Shown here piece after piece: positions 1 through 7,107 of a stretch of DNA of 9,836 nt (position 1 is the stretch's first letter; each line of letters opens with the position of its first letter). Source of the DNA: Pseudomonas sp. (GTDB taxonomy: Bacteria; Pseudomonadota; Gammaproteobacteria; Pseudomonadales; Pseudomonadaceae). The notes below the pieces were generated by a model. The model worked only from the letters and a program-made list of their open reading frames with translations, searched no databases and was not told where the DNA came from. The position numbers and the translations under genes are program-made. The stretch lies in contig DPSI01000286.1 of assembly GCA_003527165.1 (NCBI GenBank), forward strand, positions 1 through 9,836. The letters run 5' to 3'.

Positions 1-507
1 CAGATGGTCGGACGAGGCCTTGCTGGCCGAATACGGCGAGCTGGGCGCGTAGGGAGTGGTCTCGGTGAACAGGTCATCGACGCCGTGCAGGTCGCCGTAC
101 ACCTCGTCGGTGGAGATGTGGTGGAAGCGGAAGGCCTCGCGGCGGGCTTCGGGCAACGTCTGCCAATAGGCACGTGACGCTTCGAGCAACTGATAGGTGC
201 CGACGATATTGGTCTGGATGAACTCTGCCGGGCCGTCGATGGAACGATCGACATGGGATTCGGCGGCTAGATGCATGATGGCATCCGGCTGGAATTCCAG
301 AAGGGCTTCGCTCACCCGCTCGCGATCGGCGATGTCGGCCTGGAGAAAGTGATAGCGGTCACTGCTTGCCACTTCCGCCAGCGACTCGAGATTGCCCGCA
401 TAGGTCAGCTTGTCCAGATTGAGGACGCTGTGCTCGGTGTCATGAATGAGATGGCGGATCAGAGCAGAGCCGATGAATCCGGCTCCGCCGGTAACGAGTA
501 TGCGCAT
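1..507 (-). CDS. rfbB: dTDP-glucose 4,6-dehydratase, N-terminal half (partial, runs off left edge)
   Basis: This enzyme converts dTDP-glucose to dTDP-4-keto-6-deoxyglucose with bound NAD, the second step of dTDP-L-rhamnose synthesis in the cytoplasm. The 169 visible residues are about half of the usual 350 or so. They show the Rossmann nucleotide-binding motif TGGAGFIG (residues 6-13), the [11 protein letters not shown] segment (79-89), the catalytic STDEVYGD motif (132-139, with the Thr-Asp-Glu triad) and the YxxxK active site (Tyr159, Lys163). These are family hallmarks of the RmlB type of short-chain dehydrogenase/reductase. The ATG at 505-507 is supported by an AAGGAAG ribosome site at 517-523, nine bases upstream. 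Other sugar-nucleotide genes such as rfbD, rfbA and rfbC would be expected beyond the left edge. The paralogue rffG is a possible alternative, but operon-leading position favours rfbB. Confidence 0.95.
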   Translation of the reverse strand, partial: MRILVTGGAGFIGSALIRHLIHDTEHSVLNLDKLTYAGNLESLAEVASSDRYHFLQADIADRERVSEALLEFQPDAIMHLAAESHVDRSIDGPAEFIQTNIVGTYQLLEASRAYWQTLPEARREAFRFHHISTDEVYGDLHGVDDLFTETTPYAPSSPYSASKASSDHL

Positions 508-693
508 GATGATAGGCTTCCTTGGCGCGCTACAGAGCAGCAGGCTCTTGGCATGTCGGCAGGATAGACCTGCTGAAAATATAAAAATTCCCAGGCATGG
601 GCTGGAGATGTGCAGCGATGTGAAAGTCTGAGGCAGCCCTGTCGAACAGGCAACGCTGGCCGAACATCGCACGGCAGTGCGGCGGTGGAGGAC

Positions 694-752
694 CGGGTGG
701 ATATGGCCTCGCCTTAGCGCAGGGCCGCACAATGGGCTCACCCGCGTAGCGG
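694..752. repeat. Imperfect fold-back sequence in the rfbB upstream gap
   Basis: The 257-nt gap between rfbB and the small ORF contains nested inverted repeats. The outer arms are CGGGTG (694-699) and CACCCG (739-744). The inner stem is GGCC-T-CGC (705-712) against GCG-CA-GGGCC (717-726) around a CTTA loop, with a one-base bulge. The right edge carries CCGC-GTA-GCGG (742-752). The arrangement resembles a degenerate member of the small palindromic repeat families common between pseudomonad genes, but only this one copy is visible. No convincing promoter was seen elsewhere in the gap. An A/T-rich patch at 577-590 could hold an rfbB -10 element, without a clear -35. Confidence 0.3.
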
Positions 753-764
753 TGCAACGGATGG

Positions 765-1133
765 ATGGCGCAGCTGGCACAATTGAGTAATATCGCCTCG
801 CAATTCACGACTGGTAGCAATGGAATGCACACCCGTAACGAACAGCTCGCCGAGCTGATGAATCTCACCGCGCAAAGTATTTCCCAGTTATCCGAGGCAC
901 TGACGGCCTTTTCCTTCGAACTCATGGCCAGTGAGGATCCGGCTGCACGCATCGCCAGCCGTCGAATGGCGTCCCGCGTCTCGGCGATTCAGTCGGCTTT
1001 TGATCGGAAGCGGCGCCTGCTCAGCGTTGTCGCTGAGCAGGCGCCGAGCCCGCCTGGCTCGGTGGTCGAGCTGGACATCCATCCTTCGCCTGAACGCCCA
1101 GGTTCGGCCGAGACGGCCCGAAAAGACGGCTAG
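765..1133 (+). CDS. Small hypothetical protein, predicted helical
   Basis: I do not recognise this protein. The 122-residue reading frame has codon use compatible with the neighbours. The middle (about residues 25-90) is rich in Ala, Glu, Gln, Leu and Ser with heptad-like spacing, suggesting amphipathic helices. The last 30 residues are Pro-rich and probably disordered. There is no signal peptide, membrane segment or metal motif. The start is uncertain. The ATG at 765 has only a weak GGATGG in front of it. An in-frame ATG at 825 would give a 102-residue protein starting just before the helical part, and also lacks a good ribosome site. Codons 83-94 lie entirely inside a perfect 16-bp inverted repeat (1011-1046), which is odd for coding DNA and lowers confidence. 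It converges with the chemoreceptor gene. Confidence 0.5.
   Translation: MAQLAQLSNIASQFTTGSNGMHTRNEQLAELMNLTAQSISQLSEALTAFSFELMASEDPAARIASRRMASRVSAIQSAFDRKRRLLSVVAEQAPSPPGSVVELDIHPSPERPGSAETARKDG
1011..1046. repeat. Perfect 16-bp inverted repeat with 4-base loop
   Basis: The left arm at 1011-1026 (CGGCGCCTGCTCAGCG) and the right arm at 1031-1046 are exact reverse complements, separated by TTGT. The stem is very GC-rich and has no mismatch. Neither strand has a T-run after the stem, so it does not look like a standard intrinsic terminator. It lies inside the small ORF, 155 bases beyond the stop of the convergent chemoreceptor gene. It might act as a 3' processing barrier for that transcript or bind a protein, but neither is shown. 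Confidence 0.85.
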
Positions 1134-1200
1134 GGTCCGTTGCCGTTTCGATCCAACCCATTCACTGGGGGACGACGAATAGTCCAGGTGGGCGAGCGGC

Positions 1201-3081
1201 TCAGAGGATGAAGCGACCGACCTTGTCGTTCAGCTCGCTGGCATGCCCCTGTAGGAGGTGTGCCTGCCGTTCGCCTTCCACCGAGTTGTCCGCCAGGGTG
1301 TCGCCCAGCGACTTGATGGTGACCACGTTGCGGGTGATCTCCTCGGTGACCGAGGACTGCTCCTCGGCCGCAGCGGCGATCTGCATGGACATATCGGAAA
1401 TCTGCTGTGCCGCCTGGGTGATTTCCTCCAGCGCGGTAGAAGCCTGCTGGGCGTCGTTTACGCTGCGCTCGGCCAGCGCGCGGCTGCTGTCCATCTTGTC
1501 CACGGCGTTCTGCGTGATGCGCTGAAAAGTGGCGATGGTCGCCTGGATTTCCTGCGTCGAGGCATGCGTGCGCTGCGACAGAACCCGCACCTCGTCCGCT
1601 ACCACGGCGAATCCGCGGCCCTGCTCGCCGGCGCGCGCGGCTTCGATCGCGGCGTTCAGCGCCAGCAGGTTGGTCTGTTCGGCGATGCCTTGAATATTGG
1701 CGAGCACGCCGGAAATCGACTGCGAATGCTGACTCAGCTCGGCGATGACTCCGGTGGCTTGCGAGACCTCCTCGGCCAGCCCGGTGATCGAACGCTGGGT
1801 ATGGCGCACCAGTTCCAGCCCCTGCTGGCTGTTGAGGGTCGATTGCTGCGCCGATCGCGCGGTACGCTCGGCATTGCCGGCGATTTCCTGGGTGGCCGAG
1901 GCCATCTCGGTCACCGCCGTGGCGACCAGCGCCAGCTCTTGCTGCAAGCGCCCGAGTTCGGCGACCGACAGACTGCTGCGCTGCAGCACGGCACCGGATT
2001 CGTCGCCGATTTCTTCGGCCTGGTGGCGAATGTGCCCCACCAGGGCATGCAGGCTGCCGACGAACTGGTTGAAATGCCGGGCAAGGCTACCCAGCTCGTC
2101 GTTGCTTGCTTCTGGAATGCGCTGGGTCAAATCGCCGTTGCCGTCGGCAATCAGCTGCAGGCCCCCGGACACCACGCTGAGCGGCCGCAGCAGCCAGGTG
2201 CACAGCAGGCCGATAGCGGTCAACGAGATGATCAGGATCACACCGAAGGCGGCCAGACCTGTCCACAACTGGCGGTACAGCGGCGCTGCAAGCACTGCCT
2301 CGTCCAGCACCATGACCAGCACCTGGTCGGCATGGCCGATCGGCGCGGCGTACAGTCGCTTGCCATCGCCATCGAGCAGGTGCCGGGTGCCACTGTTGGC
2401 GACCAGAGCCGCGAGCGTTGCCTGATCCAGCGCCGGATACAGCGTCGTCACCTTCTTGTCCAGGTAGGCGCTATCCGGGTGACCGAGCACGATGCCCTGC
2501 TTGTCGATGAAAAATGCCAGGCCGTTGCCCGGCAGTTCGATCTGCTTCAGTTGGTTGAGAATCTCGCCCATGCCCACGTCGGCGCCCAGGACGCCGAGCG
2601 TTTGCCCGTTGCGCTGCAGGGTACGCCCCAGCGAAAGCACGAACTGCCCGGTCGCCGCCGCCACACTGGGCGTGGAGATGTAGACGCCGCCCGGCATGAG
2701 CAGCGCTTGCTGATACCACTTCCAGCGGCGCGGATCGTTGTTGTCCGCCGGCAGGCTGACCCGGTCGGCGTTGATCTGGCTGCCATCGGCGCGAGCGAAG
2801 AACACATTCTCGAACCCGCCGGCGACCTTCGCCTGCACCAGCGCATCGTGCAGTCCCGATGTTTCTTCGGCCGGCACGGACAGCAACGCCGCTTCCTTGC
2901 TCTGCAGCCAGTAGCGCACGCTGGCGCTGAAGGTCTTGCTGGCGATGGCGACCTGCTCGGCGATGTGGTTCTCCAGGTTGTTGCGACTCTCCCTGAAGTT
3001 CAGCCACAACTGGCTAGCGCCGGCGAGCAGCACTGCGGCGCAAGTGGAGAGCACGATTTTTTTTCGCAGCGACAGCGACAT
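1201..3081 (-). CDS. Methyl-accepting chemotaxis protein with periplasmic dCache-type sensor
   Basis: This is a 626-residue inner-membrane chemoreceptor that would signal through CheW/CheA to the flagellar motor. The N terminus is KKI followed by a membrane segment (about 8-28), then a periplasmic sensor (about 33-262), a second membrane helix (about 270-297), HAMP (about 298-350) and a cytoplasmic coiled-coil signalling domain. The conserved hairpin tip is at 468-499 ([31 protein letters not shown]). The sensor has the dCache pattern [11 protein letters not shown] (116-126) and LGVLGADVG (162-170). Compared with my recollection of PctA-type amino-acid receptors, several ligand residues are changed, so the ligand cannot be predicted. 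The C terminus (GRFIL) lacks a CheR/CheB tethering pentapeptide. The ATG is preceded by an AAGG ribosome site at 3089-3092, seven bases away. The gene is monocistronic, with its own sigma-28-like promoter. Confidence 0.95.
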   Translation of the reverse strand: MSLSLRKKIVLSTCAAVLLAGASQLWLNFRESRNNLENHIAEQVAIASKTFSASVRYWLQSKEAALLSVPAEETSGLHDALVQAKVAGGFENVFFARADGSQINADRVSLPADNNDPRRWKWYQQALLMPGGVYISTPSVAAATGQFVLSLGRTLQRNGQTLGVLGADVGMGEILNQLKQIELPGNGLAFFIDKQGIVLGHPDSAYLDKKVTTLYPALDQATLAALVANSGTRHLLDGDGKRLYAAPIGHADQVLVMVLDEAVLAAPLYRQLWTGLAAFGVILIISLTAIGLLCTWLLRPLSVVSGGLQLIADGNGDLTQRIPEASNDELGSLARHFNQFVGSLHALVGHIRHQAEEIGDESGAVLQRSSLSVAELGRLQQELALVATAVTEMASATQEIAGNAERTARSAQQSTLNSQQGLELVRHTQRSITGLAEEVSQATGVIAELSQHSQSISGVLANIQGIAEQTNLLALNAAIEAARAGEQGRGFAVVADEVRVLSQRTHASTQEIQATIATFQRITQNAVDKMDSSRALAERSVNDAQQASTALEEITQAAQQISDMSMQIAAAAEEQSSVTEEITRNVVTIKSLGDTLADNSVEGERQAHLLQGHASELNDKVGRFIL

Positions 3082-3135
3082 GGAACACCCTTCAGAAAGT
3101 TACGGCCCCGGTTGAAAGGGGCACTGACCGGGCTG

Positions 3136-3162
3136 TTATCGTCGCGCCGCACGCGAGCTGTA
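3136..3162 (-). promoter_or_regulatory. Putative sigma-28 (FliA) promoter of the chemoreceptor gene
   Basis: On the minus strand, TACA (3159-3162), a 15-base spacer and GACGATAA (3136-3143) match the flagellar sigma-28 consensus TAAA-N15-GCCGATAA with one mismatch in each box. A start near 3129 would leave a leader of about 48 bases before the ATG. Many chemoreceptor genes are in the FliA regulon, so position and gene type support the call. This is a reading by eye, not a scored motif search. Confidence 0.6.
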
Positions 3163-3196
3163 GCGTTGCGCCAGTTGGTGCGATGAACGGTAGAAG

Positions 3197-3228
3197 GCGG
3201 GCGGCTTGTGCTCTGGTCACGCGCCCGC
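3197..3228 (-). terminator. Weak stem-loop after the transporter operon, possible terminator
   Basis: GCGGGCG (3197-3203) pairs perfectly with CGCCCGC (3222-3228) around an 18-base loop, 24 bases past the stop of the last operon gene. Only a CTTCT tract follows on the minus strand, so it is a poor intrinsic terminator. It is listed because it is the only stem-loop between the operon end and the chemoreceptor promoter. Confidence 0.2.
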
Positions 3229-3251
3229 ATTGAAGCTGGGCGGTGGACGCT

Positions 3252-3884
3252 TCAGCTTTGCGGCATCTGCTTCGCGTGAGAGAGGGTCCACTCGAGCACC
3301 TCGCCGCTCAGCGCATCGCCGGCTTTGCCGAACGCCTCGACCACGCTTTCCACGCTAGGGTCGGCGCTGGGTTGGCGGACTTCGAAACGCCGATTGGCCA
3401 GCGTGCGCTGGCTTTCCCTGCTCACCAATCGCGCATCGAGACGAATCAGGATCTGTGGTTTGCCATCGACGTATTCGCTCTGGAACGCGCGCAGGTCGCT
3501 GTGCAGGCTGATGTCGGCGTAGAGATTGACGTCCTCGTTGTTGACCGAGGGCATCCGGCCGTCGCGCTGGAAGGCCTCGATCAGACGATCGCGCAGCAGC
3601 ACCGGTGCCGCATCGCTCCAACGCGCGCCCTGGTAAGCGCTGATCTCGTTGCCTTGAGGCACCACGGCGATGCGAGGGCTGGAGAGGACGCGGCTGGCCT
3701 GCGGGGTGTGGATGCGCAGTGCATGCTGCAGCGTCGGCTCACTGGTCTGCTGCGGCGGAGTCGTGGTGGGCAGAAGGAAGATCCGCAACGGCTCGGACTT
3801 CGGCAATATCGAACACGCCGAGAGCGCCGTGAGCAGCCCGAACAGGGCGAGGCGAGGCAGGGAAGGGCGGCGGCGAAGGCTCAT
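3252..3884 (-). CDS. ABC-type transport auxiliary lipoprotein (PqiC/DUF330-like)
   Basis: A 210-residue predicted outer-membrane lipoprotein, likely the outer-membrane partner of the MCE transporter encoded just upstream. The signal peptide has basic residues (RRR, 4-6), a hydrophobic stretch (12-20) and the lipobox L21-S22-A23-C24. Ser follows Cys24, which under the Lol +2 rule predicts sorting to the outer membrane. The mature part begins LPKSEPLRIFLLP and contains IAVVPQGNEISAYQGARWSDAAPVLLRDRLIEAF (about 72-105), the typical core of the ABC_trans_aux family (PF03886) to which PqiC belongs. Its ATG overlaps the stop of the MCE gene by four bases (ATGA), with AGGAG at 3893-3897, so translation is probably coupled. 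It is the last gene of the four-gene operon. Confidence 0.9.
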   Translation of the reverse strand: MSLRRRPSLPRLALFGLLTALSACSILPKSEPLRIFLLPTTTPPQQTSEPTLQHALRIHTPQASRVLSSPRIAVVPQGNEISAYQGARWSDAAPVLLRDRLIEAFQRDGRMPSVNNEDVNLYADISLHSDLRAFQSEYVDGKPQILIRLDARLVSRESQRTLANRRFEVRQPSADPSVESVVEAFGKAGDALSGEVLEWTLSHAKQMPQS

Positions 3885-4819
3885 GGGGTGAACTCCTGCA
3901 GTTTGTCGCGGCCGAGCAGGAAGCCGCTCGGGTTGTCTTCCAGGCGCTGGGTGACCCGGCGCAGCGCGCCGAGCGTGCTGCGCAGCTCGTTGATCGCCGG
4001 GCCGAGCTCATTGAAGCCCTGCATGCCGTTGTTCAGCGCGCCCTGGTTTTCTTCCAGCAGCGTATCCAGGCGCGTAGTGGTGCGATCGAGTGTGCTCATC
4101 GATTGTGCTGCACTGTCGAGTACGCTGCGGCCCTGGTCGTCGAGAAGCCCGTTGGCATTACGCGCCAGGCTCGACAGCTCGCCCATGACGGTGTTGGCCT
4201 GCTGACTCAGCTGGTTGAACTGCTGCAGCGTCTGAGCGAGGTCGCCGCGCTGCTCCGAGAGCACGCTGGTGGCCTGTTCCAGATGCGCCAGGGTGCGGCT
4301 CAGGCGTGTGGTGTTCTCCTCGGAAAAGATCTGGTTGGCGCTGAGCAGCAGGTTATTGATGTTGCTCATCAGGTCCTCGCCGTTTTCCAGCAGCGCATTG
4401 AGCGACGACGGGTCGGCGATGATTATCGGTGGATCGTTACGGTCGCCTTCCAGCCGCGGGCTTTCCGGCGTGCCGCCATGCAGCTGGATGACCATGCTGC
4501 CGGTGATATTGGCCAGGGCCAGACGCGCTTGGGTGTCCTGCTTGATAGGCGTACCGCCGTAGACGCGGATGCGCGCGCGGACCTTGCGCGGGTCATCCGG
4601 CTCCAGCCATAGCTCGGTCACGTCACCGACCTTGATCCCGCTGTACTCCACCGAGCTGCCGCTGGACAGGCCGCTGACCGCCTGGCTGAAGCCGATATCG
4701 TAATAGCTGTATTCGCGGTCCATGCTGGACTTGCCCAGCCACAGCGCGAAGAGCAGCGCGCAGCCGACCGCTATCACAGTGAACAGACCGATCAGGACAT
4801 GATGGGCACGGGTTTCCAT
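3881..4819 (-). CDS. MlaD family protein (MCE domain, periplasmic lipid-transport subunit)
   Basis: A 312-residue MCE protein, expected to form a hexameric ring on the periplasmic side of the inner membrane and pass lipids to or from the permease. One N-terminal membrane helix (about 8-29) is followed by the MCE domain (about 38-117), including the VEYSGIKVGDVTEL motif (57-70) and ITGSMVIQLHGGTP (105-118). From about 140 to 292 lies a long, low-complexity Gln/Asn/Leu/Ser-rich helical region predicted to be coiled coil, far longer than in E. coli MlaD (183 residues). This may form a needle-like extension as in longer MCE proteins. The C terminus has NPSGFLLGRDKLQEF (296-310), a motif I associate with this subfamily. 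Its ATG directly abuts the stop of the ATPase gene (TGAATG), with GGAG at 4829-4832. Confidence 0.93.
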   Translation of the reverse strand: METRAHHVLIGLFTVIAVGCALLFALWLGKSSMDREYSYYDIGFSQAVSGLSSGSSVEYSGIKVGDVTELWLEPDDPRKVRARIRVYGGTPIKQDTQARLALANITGSMVIQLHGGTPESPRLEGDRNDPPIIIADPSSLNALLENGEDLMSNINNLLLSANQIFSEENTTRLSRTLAHLEQATSVLSEQRGDLAQTLQQFNQLSQQANTVMGELSSLARNANGLLDDQGRSVLDSAAQSMSTLDRTTTRLDTLLEENQGALNNGMQGFNELGPAINELRSTLGALRRVTQRLEDNPSGFLLGRDKLQEFTP

Positions 4820-5608
4820 TCAGGGAGTCTCCAGCTTTAGCGCGGCTTCATGCGCGGCGCGGCCACGCGGGCCGTGAAAATATTCGCGAATCCACTCGTC
4901 GTCGGTGGCGGCGACCGCCTCCAGGGTATCGACCACCAGCACACGTTTTTGCGCCAACACCGCAACGCGGTCGCAGATGGTGTAGAGCGTATCCAGGTCA
5001 TGGGTGACCAGAAACACGCTGAAGCCCAGCGCATCGCGCAGGGTCAGGATCAACTGGTCGAAGGCCGCCGCGCCGATGGGGTCGAGGCCCGCGGTCGGTT
5101 CGTCGAGAAACAGCACTTCCGGATCGAGCGCCAGCGCCCGGGCCAGTGCGGCGCGCTTGACCATGCCGCCGGACAGCTCGTCCGGGTACTTGCAGGCGGC
5201 TTCCGGTGGCAGGCCGGCCAGCGCCAGCTTCTGCCGCGCCAGGTGTTCGGCGTCGGCGCGCTTGAGGCCGATGTGCTCGATCAGCGGCAGGGCGACGTTT
5301 TCCTGCAGGTTGAGCGAGGTGAACAGGGCGCCGCGCTGGAACAATACCCCGAAGCGCCGCTCGACTTCCGAACGGCGCTGGGTGGAAAGCTTTAGCAGAT
5401 TCTCGCCGAACACCTTGACGCTGCCGGCGTTCGGCCGGCGCAAGCCGACGATGCTGCGCAGCAGCACCGATTTGCCGGTGCCGGAGCCACCGACCACGCC
5501 GAGGATCTCGCCGCGACGGATATCCAGATCGAGATTGACGTGCACCGCCTGGCTGCCGAAGCGGTTGACCAGACCGCGTACCTGGATCACGGGTTCGTTC
5601 GTGCTCAC
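4820..5608 (-). CDS. MlaF-type ABC transporter ATP-binding protein
   Basis: The 262-residue ATPase drives the MCE-type lipid transporter from the cytoplasmic face. All ABC motifs are visible: Walker A GGSGTGKS (40-47), Q-loop Gln91 in the sequence VLFQRGALFTSL, signature LSGGM (145-149), Walker B VLFLDEP (165-171), D-loop AGLD (173-176) and switch His203. QRGALF after the Q-loop and LSGGMVKRAALARAL are characteristic of the MlaF/Ttg2A subfamily. The start codon is GTG (5606-5608). It overlaps the permease stop by four bases (GTGA) and has GGAG at 5617-5620, eight bases upstream. Length is normal for the family. Confidence 0.95.
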   Translation of the reverse strand: MSTNEPVIQVRGLVNRFGSQAVHVNLDLDIRRGEILGVVGGSGTGKSVLLRSIVGLRRPNAGSVKVFGENLLKLSTQRRSEVERRFGVLFQRGALFTSLNLQENVALPLIEHIGLKRADAEHLARQKLALAGLPPEAACKYPDELSGGMVKRAALARALALDPEVLFLDEPTAGLDPIGAAAFDQLILTLRDALGFSVFLVTHDLDTLYTICDRVAVLAQKRVLVVDTLEAVAATDDEWIREYFHGPRGRAAHEAALKLETP

Positions 5609-6756
5609 CAGCCCATCTCCATGAAGAACAGCGCGGCGATCGCATCGAGCAGGATCACCATGAAGATCGACTGCACCACGCTGGAGGTGGTGTGCTCGCC
5701 CACCGATTGTGCGCTGCCGCTGGCCTTGAAGCCTTCCAGGCAGCCGATCACCGCGATCAGGAAGGCGAACACCGGCGCCTTGCCGATCCCCACCAGAAAG
5801 TGATTGAGCGGGATGTCGCGCTGCAGGATGGTGAAGAACATGGTCGGCGAGATGTCCAGCGCCAACGAGCAGACCACCAGCCCGCCGACGATGCCGCTGA
5901 GAATGCCGATGAAGGTCAGGATCGGCAGAGTGATCAACATTGCCAGCACTCGCGGCAATACCAGCAGTTCGATCGGACTGAGGCCCAAGGTGCGGATGGC
6001 GTCGATTTCCTCGTTGGATTTCATCGCGCCGATCTGCGCGGCGAAGGCGCTGGCGGTGCGCCCGGCGAGCAGGATCGCAGCCAGCAGCACGCCGAATTCG
6101 CGCAAGAAGGAAAAGGCCACCAGGTTGACCGTATAGATGGTCGCGCCGAAGTCGGCCAGCACCGTGGCGCCGAGGAAGGCCACCACCGCGCCGACCAGAA
6201 AGGTCAGCAGGGCGACGATGGGGATCGCATCCAGGCCGGTTTGCTCGATATGCGCCACCAGCGCGGTCACGCGCCAGCGCCGCGGGTTGAGGATCACGGT
6301 AAACAGTGTCTGCAGGGTCAGGCCGATGAAGCCGAGCAGGGTGCGCTGCTGATTCCAGACGGCGGAGACGGCGCGGCCCACATGAGCCAGCACATCGGCC
6401 AGCCCGTTGGTGGCCGGCGCCTGTCCGGCTTCCGGTTTATCCAGCGCGGCGGCGACGGTGCGAAGCAGCGCTTGCCGTTCCACTGGCAACTGCGGCGCCC
6501 AATCCTGTAGGCGGGCCATTCGTGCCGGTCCGAGCAGCTCGACCAGCAGTCCGGCGCCGGCGGTGTCCAGCTCGCCGACTGGGTTCAGATCGACCTGGTC
6601 GGAATCGCTGACCTGGCGGCGGGCCCGCTCGACTTCGCGCCGGAGCGCTGCATAGTGCTTCAGCGTCCAGTCACCGGCGATCGTCAGGGTGGCGGCCTGG
6701 GTGTCGCTGTTCGGGTGCCGCTGCAGGCTGCCAGGCGGTGAAATGGGGTGCGTCAA
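5605..6756 (-). CDS. MlaE family ABC transporter permease with N-terminal STAS-like domain
   Basis: The permease subunit of the MCE-type lipid transporter and first gene of the operon. With the chosen TTG start (6754-6756) it has 383 residues. An MlaB-like STAS domain (about 20-100, with VGELDTAGAGLLVELL at 60-75) is fused to the MlaE permease domain (about 125-383, roughly five to six membrane helices). The amphipathic EIDAIRTLGLSPIELLVLPRVLA segment (250-272) is the family signature that couples to the ATPase. The reading frame stays open upstream to an ATG at 6985-6987, but those 77 extra residues are Cys/Arg-rich, unlike any domain I know, and make the protein longer than relatives. The TTG has only a weak GGGAAA (6762-6767) ahead of it. 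The start is therefore my inference from domain fit, while the family assignment is secure. Confidence 0.85.
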   Translation of the reverse strand: MTHPISPPGSLQRHPNSDTQAATLTIAGDWTLKHYAALRREVERARRQVSDSDQVDLNPVGELDTAGAGLLVELLGPARMARLQDWAPQLPVERQALLRTVAAALDKPEAGQAPATNGLADVLAHVGRAVSAVWNQQRTLLGFIGLTLQTLFTVILNPRRWRVTALVAHIEQTGLDAIPIVALLTFLVGAVVAFLGATVLADFGATIYTVNLVAFSFLREFGVLLAAILLAGRTASAFAAQIGAMKSNEEIDAIRTLGLSPIELLVLPRVLAMLITLPILTFIGILSGIVGGLVVCSLALDISPTMFFTILQRDIPLNHFLVGIGKAPVFAFLIAVIGCLEGFKASGSAQSVGEHTTSSVVQSIFMVILLDAIAALFFMEMGW

Positions 6757-7107
6757 GGTGGTTTCCCATGTTGCGTGTAACGTGAGAGCGAACGGTCGAG
6801 CGCCGCAGCTTTTGAAAGATCCTATCAGCTCGGACCTTGCGATCGCGGCTCCGTTTAATGTGCCCCAAGTGCCGGGCGAGACCTGCGGCCCGGCCAACCT
6901 CGTGCAATTTGTTACAGGCGGGAGCGAACTATCGACTCCAATCGACCTCCATAGCGTGCAAGCCAGACAGTCATGGTCGGTGCGCAACGCGTCACCCGGC
7001 TGCTATCTTACGCCGCCGGTTACCGATGCCCCCTTTTGGATATCAGCCCGTTCGGGCCCTGCCAGCCATCTCCTCATTCCTTTCACTGCGAGAGTTCCCG
7101 TTTGCCT
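6757..7107. other. Divergent intergenic region between transporter operon and VanZ-like gene
   Basis: These 351 bases should hold the promoters for the leftward transporter operon and the rightward VanZ-like gene. A perfect 7-bp stem, GCCGGGC (6871-6877) and GCCCGGC (6888-6894), with a 10-base loop would lie in the leader of one of the transcripts. A second short palindrome, GCCCG-TT-CGGGC, is at 7046-7057. A TATCTT at 7005-7010 could be a plus-strand -10 box but has no good -35 partner at 17 bases. I found no clear sigma-54 or sigma-28 site and no RNA gene. Confidence 0.4.

Noticed and set aside
638..650. CCTGT-CGA-ACAGG palindrome
   Set aside because: It is only five paired bases with no T-run, no promoter beside it and no second copy. 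Short palindromes of this kind are expected by chance.
530..952. A 140-codon minus-strand open frame across the rfbB upstream gap and the small ORF
   Set aside because: It is Cys/Pro-rich, shows no domain, and overlaps the better plus-strand candidate and the fold-back element.
1258..3186. A 642-codon open frame on the plus strand opposite the chemoreceptor gene
   Set aside because: It is antisense to a clearly recognisable MCP, has a His/Gln/Arg/Gly-rich composition typical of high-GC shadow frames, and shows no domain.
3243..4205. A 320-codon plus-strand open frame opposite the lipoprotein and MCE genes
   Set aside because: It spans two real antisense genes and their overlap, and its sequence lacks any recognisable feature.
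5692..6510. A 272-codon plus-strand open frame opposite the permease gene
   Set aside because: Its Gln/Asp/His/Arg-rich composition marks it as a shadow of the MlaE frame, and it has no recognisable domain or ribosome site.
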